NCBI GenBank assembly: GCA_031459235.1
Contig: JAVKIY010000079.1
Location: 1 to 10,648, forward strand
Reading direction: 5' to 3'
Length of the DNA stretch: 10,648 nucleotides
Source of the DNA: Fervidifonticultor_A tertius
GTDB lineage: Bacteria; Sysuimicrobiota; Sysuimicrobiia; Sysuimicrobiales; Humicultoraceae
Made by a program: the position numbers and the translations under genes. Below are positions 1-5,414 of the stretch, piece after piece. The notes beneath the pieces are model-generated. The model searched no databases and was not told the origin of the DNA. It worked only from the letters and a program-made list of their open reading frames with translations. Each line of letters opens with the position of its first letter. Within the stretch, counting starts at the first letter, position 1.

Positions 1-122
1 AAAACCAGCAGCAGAACCTGGATGGCCAGGGCCGCGGCCAGGACCGCGGGGTCGGCCGCCAGCCGGCGCCAGGCGCCGCGCGGGCGGGCCGGGTGCCCTG
101 GGGCGGCGCCGTGCGCGATCAT
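1..122 (-). CDS. ABC transporter permease, N-terminal fragment (runs off the window)
   Basis: Partial gene with only the first 40 codons inside the window. Reading on the minus strand from the ATG at 122-120, the protein begins with a short basic, Pro/Gly-rich cytoplasmic segment, then W-R-R-L-A-A-D-P-A-V and a hydrophobic stretch (VLAAALAIQVLLLV), which is the start of a first membrane helix. This N-terminal pattern is common in inner-membrane permeases of Fe3+/thiamine/organic-anion ABC importers. The gene lies 22 nt downstream of the substrate-binding protein gene on the same strand, where the permease of such an operon is expected. It would form the translocation channel receiving the ligand from that protein. 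The upstream Shine-Dalgarno signal is weak, so expression may depend on the preceding gene. The permease identity rests on context plus this short segment. Confidence 0.6.
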   Translation of the reverse strand, partial: MIAHGAAPGHPARPRGAWRRLAADPAVLAAALAIQVLLLV

Positions 123-144
123 CCCCGGCCGGGCGGGCGGCTGA

Positions 145-1155
145 CTACCGGCCGCCCAGCACCTCGTTCACCCAGCGCGTGACCAGGCGCTGCCGGTTCC
201 GTCCCGCGAACTCGACGTCGTACTGGATGAGCGGGATCAGCCGCAGCGACGGGAGCCCCGCCTGCCGCCGCGCCCGGTCGGTCACGGGGAAGAAGAAGGT
301 CTGCTGCTCGGCCAGCGCGTTCTGTCCGTCGAGCGAGGCGATCCAGTCTACGAGCCGCCGCGCCTCGGCCTCGCGGCGCGCGCCGCGTACGATGGAGATC
401 GCCGGCGCCTCGAACCCGACGCCCTCGCGCGGGAACACGGTGAGCAGCGGGTAGCCCTGGAGGTAGAGCTGGTAGAAGGCGGGCGTGAACTGGATACCCA
501 CGGCCACCTCGCCGAACGCGACGGCGCGCGAGGGCGCGGTCCCGCTGGTCGTGTAGGTCTGGACGTTGGGGTGGAGCTGCCGCATGTAGGCGAACGCCCG
601 GTCCTCGCCCATGATCTGGACCAGGGTGACCACCATGGTGTAGGCGGTCCCGGACGTCTGCGGGCTCGGCATCTGGATCAGCCCGCGCAGGTTCGGGCTC
701 AGCAGGTCGTTCCACGAGGCGGGCCGCGGCAGCGACCGCGCCTGCAGGACCCGCGTGTTGACCGCCACGCCGAGCGGGTTCATGTAGAAGCTCGTCCAGA
801 AGCCCTCGGCGTCGCGGAACCGCGCGTCGAGCGCCGCCGCGGACGGCGACCGGTAGGGTACCGTCAGGCCTCGCGTCTTGGCGTCGATGTGGTTCTCGCT
901 CGGCGCGCCGAACCAGACGTCCGCCTGCGGGTTGTTGCGCTCTGCCTCCAGGCGAGCCAGCGCCGGGCCGGTCGAGAGGAACGTGACGCGCGTCTCGATG
1001 CCGGTCGCGCGGGTGAACGCCCCGAGGATCTTCCGCGCGTTCTCCTCGTCCACGCTCGAGTAGATCGTCAGCGACGGCGCCTGTGCCCGGACAGCCGGGG
1101 CGCCAACCGCCGCCAGGACGAGGATCAGACCCCACCACCGCAGCCATGGCCGCAT
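145..1155 (-). CDS. ABC transporter substrate-binding protein, Fe3+/organic-anion type (FbpA-like family)
   Basis: Encodes a 336-aa periplasmic substrate-binding protein. Residues 1-25 are a signal peptide: MRPWLRWW, then a hydrophobic core, then the cleavage-like VRA-QA. The mature part starts with LTIYSSVDEENARKILGAF (29-47), the usual first strand and helix of family 1/FbpA-like binding proteins. NPQADVWFGAPSE (75-87) and W-N-D-L-L-S-P-N-L-R-G followed by SPQTSGTAY (148-172) are further family signatures. The reading frame is open to 1221, but I chose the ATG at 1155 because it gives a clean signal peptide and is preceded by AAGGGGAGGG. I do not see the adjacent tyrosine pair that binds iron in FbpA; around 227-235 there is FYQLYLQGY. 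The ligand could therefore be iron, thiamine, a phosphonate or another anion. It is followed by its permease and diverges from tag. Confidence 0.88.
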   Translation of the reverse strand: MRPWLRWWGLILVLAAVGAPAVRAQAPSLTIYSSVDEENARKILGAFTRATGIETRVTFLSTGPALARLEAERNNPQADVWFGAPSENHIDAKTRGLTVPYRSPSAAALDARFRDAEGFWTSFYMNPLGVAVNTRVLQARSLPRPASWNDLLSPNLRGLIQMPSPQTSGTAYTMVVTLVQIMGEDRAFAYMRQLHPNVQTYTTSGTAPSRAVAFGEVAVGIQFTPAFYQLYLQGYPLLTVFPREGVGFEAPAISIVRGARREAEARRLVDWIASLDGQNALAEQQTFFFPVTDRARRQAGLPSLRLIPLIQYDVEFAGRNRQRLVTRWVNEVLGGR

Positions 1156-1331
1156 CGTACGAGCCCTCCCCTTCGATGACGTTGCGCCGGTCAGTCTCCC
1201 AATGGTGATGTTCCACGGCACCGCCGGCCCGCCCCTGCCATCCGCGGGGCCGCCCGCACGCGAGGAACGGCCGCGGCCGCGACGAACACCCAGGGCGCGG
1301 CGCGCGCGCCGCCCGACGCACGGAGGCGCCC
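1156..1331. promoter_or_regulatory. Divergent intergenic region between the ABC importer operon and tag
   Basis: This 176-bp gap must carry promoters or leaders for both the minus-strand importer operon and the plus-strand tag pair. Visible elements are a purine-rich Shine-Dalgarno (AAGGGGAGGG on the minus strand) just before the importer ATG and GGAGG at 1322-1326 just before the tag ATG. There is also a perfect 16-bp GC palindrome, GCGGCGCGCGCGCCGC, at 1297-1312. The palindrome lies 19 bp upstream of tag and could form a hairpin in its leader, but alternating GC palindromes are easy to get by chance in such DNA. No convincing -35/-10 pair or known operator was recognised. Confidence 0.5.
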
Positions 1332-1910
1332 ATGACCGACCGATCCCTCGCCCGCTGCGGGTGGTCGAGTACCGACCCGCGCATGATCCGCTACCACGAC
1401 ACCGAGTGGGGCGTCCCGGTGCACCGCGACCGGAAGCACTTCGAGTTTTTGCTGCTCGACGCGTTTCAGGCCGGCCTGAGCTGGGCGATCATCCTCCGGA
1501 AGCGCGACGCGTTCCGCCGGGCCTTCCAGGGGTTCGACCCGGAGCAGATCGCGCGCTACGGCGCCCGTGACGTCGGTCGCCTGCTGGCCGATCCCGGCAT
1601 CGTCCGGAACCGGCTCAAGGTCGAGGCGGCGATCACCAACGCGCGACGCTTCCTCGAGGTCCGCGACGCGTTCGGCTCGTTCGACCGCTACGTCTGGGGG
1701 TTCGTCGACGGCGCGCCCATCGTGCACCGCTTCCGGACCCTGCGCGAGATCCCGGCGCGCTCGCGCCACTCGGACGTCCTGAGCCGCGACCTCCAGCGCC
1801 GCGGGTTCCGGTTCGTAGGCTCGGTGATCTGCTACGCGTACATGCAGGCGGCGGGACTGGTCAACGACCACGTCGTGGGCTGCTTCCGCCACCGGGAGGT
1901 GCAGCGGTGA
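1332..1910 (+). CDS. tag: DNA-3-methyladenine glycosylase I
   Basis: A 192-aa base-excision repair glycosylase that hydrolyses the N-glycosidic bond of 3-methyladenine (EC 3.2.2.20), leaving an abasic site. The protein is close to E. coli Tag in length and motif order. CGW is at 9-11 and YHDTEWGVP at 21-29, followed by FQAGLSW at 45-51. The core DPGIVRNRLKVEAAITNARRF lies mid-protein and GFRFVGSVICYAYMQA near the end, then VNDHVVGCF. The zinc ligands of E. coli Tag (Cys4, His17, His175, Cys179) correspond to Cys9, His22, His180 and Cys184 here. At the position of E. coli Glu38, a base-contacting residue, this protein has Asp43, a conservative change. The ATG at 1332 has GGAGG at 1322-1326. 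The stop overlaps the start of the downstream PLP-enzyme gene, so the two are probably co-expressed although their functions are unrelated. Confidence 0.96.
   Translation: MTDRSLARCGWSSTDPRMIRYHDTEWGVPVHRDRKHFEFLLLDAFQAGLSWAIILRKRDAFRRAFQGFDPEQIARYGARDVGRLLADPGIVRNRLKVEAAITNARRFLEVRDAFGSFDRYVWGFVDGAPIVHRFRTLREIPARSRHSDVLSRDLQRRGFRFVGSVICYAYMQAAGLVNDHVVGCFRHREVQR
1894..1910 (+). promoter_or_regulatory. Ribosome binding site and GTGA stop/start overlap (tag to PLP enzyme)
   Basis: GGGAGGT at 1894-1900, inside the last codons of tag, lies 6 nt before a GTG at 1907-1909. The GTG overlaps the tag stop TGA (1908-1910) in the four bases GTGA. This fixes the start of the downstream gene and is the arrangement expected for translational coupling. 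Confidence 0.85.
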
Positions 1911-2983
1911 GCGCGATCGCGACGCGGCCGGCGGTGGACCTAGCCGACACCCCGGTCGTGACCATCGACCTGGACGTCATGGAGGCGAACATCCGCCGGC
2001 TCCAGGCGTACTGCGACGCCCACGGCATCGCCAACCGCCCCCACATCAAGACGCACAAGATTCCCGAGATCGCGCGCGCGCAGCTCGCCGCGGGCGCGGT
2101 CGGGATCACCTGCCAGAAGCTGGGCGAGGTCGCGGTCATGCTGGAGGCCGGATTGCGAGACATTTTGGTGACGTACAACGTGCTGGGCGCGGCCAAGGTG
2201 CGCCGGCTGCGCGCGCTGGCCGACCACCCGGGGGCGCGGCTCACCGTCGCCATCGACGACCTCGCCGTCGCGCGCGCGCTGTCGGACGCGTTCGCCGGCG
2301 CCGGCGATCCGCTGCGGGTGCTGGTCGAGTGCGACACCGGCGCCGGTCGGATGGGGACGCCGACGCCCGCGGCGACCGTCGAGCTGGCGCAGGCGATCGC
2401 GGGGCTGCCGGGGCTGTGGTTCGAGGGCCTGATGACCTATCCGATCACGGACGACACGGCGCGTTTCTTCGAGGCCACACTGGCGAAACTGGACCGCGCG
2501 GGGCTGCGCGCCAACACGGTCTCCACCGGCGGGACGCCGGCCTACCCGCGCGCGCACACGGTCCCCGGGGTCACCGAACACCGCGCCGGGACGTACGTCT
2601 TCAACGACCGGGCGACCGTCGCCGCGGGCGCGGCCGCCTGGGAGGACTGCGCGATGCGCGTCCGCAGCACCGTGGTCAGCCGGCCCACCGCGGACCGCGC
2701 GGTCCTCGACGCCGGATCCAAAACGCTGTCCTCTGACCTGCAGGGCCAAACCGGGTACGGCCGCATCGTCGAGTACCCGGAGGCGGTCATCGTCCGGCTC
2801 AACGAGGAGCATGGCATTGTCGAGCTGGGGGCGTGCGCGCGCCGGCCACAGGTGGGCGAGATCGTCTCGATCATCCCCAACCACACGTGCGTGGTGACGA
2901 ACCTGCATGACGCGCTGGTGGGCGTGCGGGACGGGCAGGCCGAGGTAGTCTGGCGCGTCGCGGCGCGGGGCGCGGTGCGGTAG
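1907..2983 (+). CDS. Fold-type III PLP enzyme, D-threonine aldolase / D-serine dehydratase-like
   Basis: A 358-aa PLP-dependent enzyme with an N-terminal alanine-racemase-like barrel and a C-terminal beta domain. The family cleaves D-threonine and related D-3-hydroxy-amino acids to glycine plus aldehyde, or dehydrates D-serine to pyruvate and ammonia. RPHIKTHK at 44-51 holds the expected PLP lysine, Lys48. ECDTGAGRMG at 141-150, STGGTPAY at 206-213, EHRAGTYVFND at 224-234 and LDAGSKTLSSD at 267-277 are the phosphate-binding and active-site loops. PNHTC at 324-328 puts His326 and Cys328 in a His-x-Cys pair, as in the zinc site of eukaryotic D-serine dehydratase, whereas Arthrobacter/Alcaligenes-type D-threonine aldolases use His-x-Asp. 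This leans toward D-serine-dehydratase-like metal binding, but substrate cannot be settled by eye. Starts with GTG overlapping tag; its stop abuts that of the convergent EEP gene. Confidence 0.9.
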   Translation: MSAIATRPAVDLADTPVVTIDLDVMEANIRRLQAYCDAHGIANRPHIKTHKIPEIARAQLAAGAVGITCQKLGEVAVMLEAGLRDILVTYNVLGAAKVRRLRALADHPGARLTVAIDDLAVARALSDAFAGAGDPLRVLVECDTGAGRMGTPTPAATVELAQAIAGLPGLWFEGLMTYPITDDTARFFEATLAKLDRAGLRANTVSTGGTPAYPRAHTVPGVTEHRAGTYVFNDRATVAAGAAAWEDCAMRVRSTVVSRPTADRAVLDAGSKTLSSDLQGQTGYGRIVEYPEAVIVRLNEEHGIVELGACARRPQVGEIVSIIPNHTCVVTNLHDALVGVRDGQAEVVWRVAARGAVR

Positions 2984-4831
2984 CTATCGGACCAGAGTGA
3001 CCACGATGCCCAGGTGGTCGGAGGCCGTCCCCGACAGTACCCGGAAGCTGCGCGCCGACAGGTCGGGCGAGACGAAAATGTAGTCGATCCGGCGCTGTGG
3101 CCGGGTCGACGGGTAGGTGAATCCCTCGCCTTCGCCGGCCAGCACGAAGGCGTCCCGCAGGCCCGCGCGCCGCAGCACCTCGATCTCGATCGCCTCCGGC
3201 GTCGCGTTGAAGTCGCCGAGCACGACCGCGCGCGGTCGCTCGTGCCACAGGTTGGCCACCGCGAACGCCTGCAACTCGCGCACGTGGCCGTGCGCTTCCA
3301 CGTGATGCAGGTGCGTGGCGATAACCAGCAGTGTCTCGCCGCCGCCCAGGTCCACCGCGGCCCACAGCGCGCCGCGCCGCATTGGCACGCCGACGCGCGG
3401 GAGCGCCACGTGCCCGGCGGCGGCAATGGGCCGGCGCGAGAGGATCGCGTTGCCGAACGCCGGATCGGCAGCCGGCCCCCAGGCCGCGACCATGCCCAGC
3501 CGGCGCCCCAGCCAGGTGAGCATGTCCGTGGCGCCGTTGATCACCCAGCCGCGCGAGACCTCCTGAAGGGCGGCGACCTCGGCGCCCGAGGCCTCGATGG
3601 TGCGCGCGAGCGCCTCCAGATCCTGCATGCCGGACGTCGAGTATCCCTGGTGGAGGTTGTAGGCCATCACGCGCACGGGCCACCCCGCCCCGGGGACCGG
3701 CCGCGGCGCCGGCGCGAGCGCCAGGGCCAGCGGGACGACCAGCAGCGCGGCCGCCACCGGAGCAGGCCCCCATCGTGCCGCCGACCGGGTCAACGGCCGC
3801 CCCGCCGGCGTCGCCGCGCCTGCGAGGTGCGTCGCGCGCACCGCCGGGAGCGCGCAGAGCGCGGCAAGGAAGCCAAGCAGCGGGGGGATCACGGCGTTCT
3901 CAAACGGCAGGCGCCGGTCGTATGCCACGTAGTAGAAAAACGCCGGCAGCACGAAGAGCAGCATCCCGAGGCCCCAGGCGACGGCGCGGGCCAGCAGGCG
4001 CGCGGGGGCGCGCCCCGGCACCAGAAGCGCCGCCAGCACCGGGCCCGCGGCGACGGTCCCGATCGCGGCGCCGGCGAGCGCGGCGGGCCCGCTAGCGTGC
4101 GCGAGCGCGGCGGCGACGGGCAGGACAGCCGCCGCGGCCAGTGTGTAGGCCCCCTGCGTCCGCCACGCCGCCGCGACCGCGGCCGCGAGCGCGACCACCT
4201 GGAGGGCGAGCACCGCGGGAAGCGGTGCGTCGGAGGCTGCGGCAAGCCGCGCGGTGTTCTGCAACAGGAGCATCGTGAGCAGGAGCAGCGGGCCCAGCCC
4301 GGCGAGCCCCCACACCGGCGCTGGCCCCTCTGCTCGGGCACGGCCGCCTGGCGCCGCGGCCAGCACGCTCCACGCGCACACCGCGCCCAGGACGGCCGTC
4401 ACCACGATCGCCCCGGCGGTCCGCTGCCAGACCGCATCCCAGGTCCAGAACGCGCCCGCGAGCGCGGTGTCGAGGCCGATCCCCAGCAGCACCCCCGCGG
4501 CGAGGGCGCGGGGGCCGATGCCGGCCACCGGGCCGGTGAGCAGCAGCGGCAGCGCCCACAGGAACGCGACCGTGCCCGCCGCGGCCAAAGCCAGCATCGC
4601 TGCCGGCCCGGTCACGTGCACGAGCAGGCGCGCCGCCACCAGCATGGCCGCCGCCAGCCGCAGGGTCGCCGCCTCGCCCAGGCGCCGCGCGGGGAGCGCG
4701 ACCAGCGGCGCGGTGAGGAAGACCGCGATGGCGAGCAGGCCCATCTCGGTGGTCGTGGCGCCGGGCCGCCCGCCATACGCGTGGACGACCAGGGGGAAGA
4801 ACGCGCGCAGCACCTGGAGGCCCAGCGTCAC
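2984..4831 (-). CDS. Polytopic membrane protein fused to a C-terminal endonuclease/exonuclease/phosphatase (EEP) domain
   Basis: A 615-aa two-part protein. Residues 1 to about 375 form roughly 12 hydrophobic segments; some of it (LQVLRAFFPLVV at the start, MGLLAIAVFLTAPLVALPARRLG at 30-52) is loosely reminiscent of a transporter fold. Residues ~386-615 are an EEP (DNase I-like) hydrolase domain with a full set of metal and catalytic residues: VMAYNLHQG (Asn392), LQEV (Glu424), GNAILSRRP (460-468), ATHLHH (His507), LGDFNATP (Asp540, Asn542), RIDYIFVS (Asp583) and ASDHLG (Asp605, His606). The domain should be an active Mg2+-dependent phosphodiesterase/phosphatase; substrate unknown. A similar membrane-plus-EEP layout is known in eukaryotic Cwh43/PGAP2IP, which acts on GPI-anchor lipid, but equivalence is not implied. 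The GTG at 4831 is the most upstream usable start I find, 37 nt after the adenosyltransferase stop, without a Shine-Dalgarno. Confidence 0.85.
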   Translation of the reverse strand: MTLGLQVLRAFFPLVVHAYGGRPGATTTEMGLLAIAVFLTAPLVALPARRLGEAATLRLAAAMLVAARLLVHVTGPAAMLALAAAGTVAFLWALPLLLTGPVAGIGPRALAAGVLLGIGLDTALAGAFWTWDAVWQRTAGAIVVTAVLGAVCAWSVLAAAPGGRARAEGPAPVWGLAGLGPLLLLTMLLLQNTARLAAASDAPLPAVLALQVVALAAAVAAAWRTQGAYTLAAAAVLPVAAALAHASGPAALAGAAIGTVAAGPVLAALLVPGRAPARLLARAVAWGLGMLLFVLPAFFYYVAYDRRLPFENAVIPPLLGFLAALCALPAVRATHLAGAATPAGRPLTRSAARWGPAPVAAALLVVPLALALAPAPRPVPGAGWPVRVMAYNLHQGYSTSGMQDLEALARTIEASGAEVAALQEVSRGWVINGATDMLTWLGRRLGMVAAWGPAADPAFGNAILSRRPIAAAGHVALPRVGVPMRRGALWAAVDLGGGETLLVIATHLHHVEAHGHVRELQAFAVANLWHERPRAVVLGDFNATPEAIEIEVLRRAGLRDAFVLAGEGEGFTYPSTRPQRRIDYIFVSPDLSARSFRVLSGTASDHLGIVVTLVR

Positions 4832-4868
4832 CGCGAGGGCGACGCCCGTAACCGCGGCGCGCCAGGGA

Positions 4869-5414
4869 CTACCGTCCGCGGCCGGCCTCCCAGGGCACGT
4901 CGGCGGTGCCGGCCCGCCGGTTGAGCTCGCGGGCCAGCACGAAGAGCGCGTCCGACAGCCGGTTGAGATAGCGGAGGATCTCCGGGTTCACGGGCGTGGC
5001 GCGGGCGAGTGCGACCACCCGCCGCTCGGCGCGCCGGACCACCGCGCGCGCCAGGTGACAGTACGCGGCAGCCCCGGCGCCGCCCGGCAGGATGAACGTG
5101 CGCAGCGGTTCGAGCGCGGCCTCCCAGCCGTCGATCAACGCCTCGAGGTCGCGGGTCGCCTCCCCGGTCACGGACGGGACGCGGCCGGGCTCCGGCGACG
5201 CCAGCTCCGCCCCGATGTCGAACAGCGCCCGCTGGATCACCCGAACCTGGGCGAGCGTCTCGCCGTCCAGGTGCGCGGCGAGCAGGCCGAGCGCGCTGTT
5301 GGCCTCGTCGAGCGCGCCGTACGCCTCGACCCGCGGGTCGTCCTTCGGGACGCGCCGGCCGCCGATCAAGCCCGTCTCGCCGGCGTCGCCCGTCCGCGTG
5401 TAGATGCGGGTCAC
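4869..5414 (-). CDS. Cob(I)alamin adenosyltransferase, PduO/MMAB type
   Basis: A 181-aa ATP:cob(I)alamin adenosyltransferase (EC 2.5.1.17), which moves the 5'-deoxyadenosyl group of ATP to cobalt to make coenzyme B12 for mutases and dehydratases; the family is a cytosolic trimer. All signatures are present: the ATP loop TRTGDAGETGL (6-16), RVEAYGALDEANS (28-40), FILPGG (107-112), the active-site helix CHLARAVVRRAER (119-131) with Arg123, Arg127, Arg128 and Glu130 matching human MMAB Arg186, Arg190, Arg191 and Glu193, and YLNRLSDALFVLAR (149-162). The GTG start at 5414-5412 overlaps the TGA of the S9 peptidase gene (GTGA, 5414-5411) and is preceded by GCGAGGA, so its translation is probably coupled to the peptidase. 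No B12-dependent enzyme or cobalamin riboswitch is visible in the window. Confidence 0.95.
   Translation of the reverse strand: MTRIYTRTGDAGETGLIGGRRVPKDDPRVEAYGALDEANSALGLLAAHLDGETLAQVRVIQRALFDIGAELASPEPGRVPSVTGEATRDLEALIDGWEAALEPLRTFILPGGAGAAAYCHLARAVVRRAERRVVALARATPVNPEILRYLNRLSDALFVLARELNRRAGTADVPWEAGRGR

Noticed and set aside
1182..1211. Possible plus-strand promoter TTGCGC-18 nt-TGATGT for tag
   Set aside because: Too many mismatches to both consensus boxes to support a call.
119..1384. Minus-strand 421-codon frame over the substrate-binding gene
   Set aside because: It is in another frame from the clear binding protein with its signal peptide and is Arg/Gly/Ala/Pro low complexity.
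3014..4924. Long plus-strand open frame (636 codons) opposite the EEP fusion
   Set aside because: Arg/Gln/His-rich without recognisable domains; the minus-strand EEP motifs are unambiguous.
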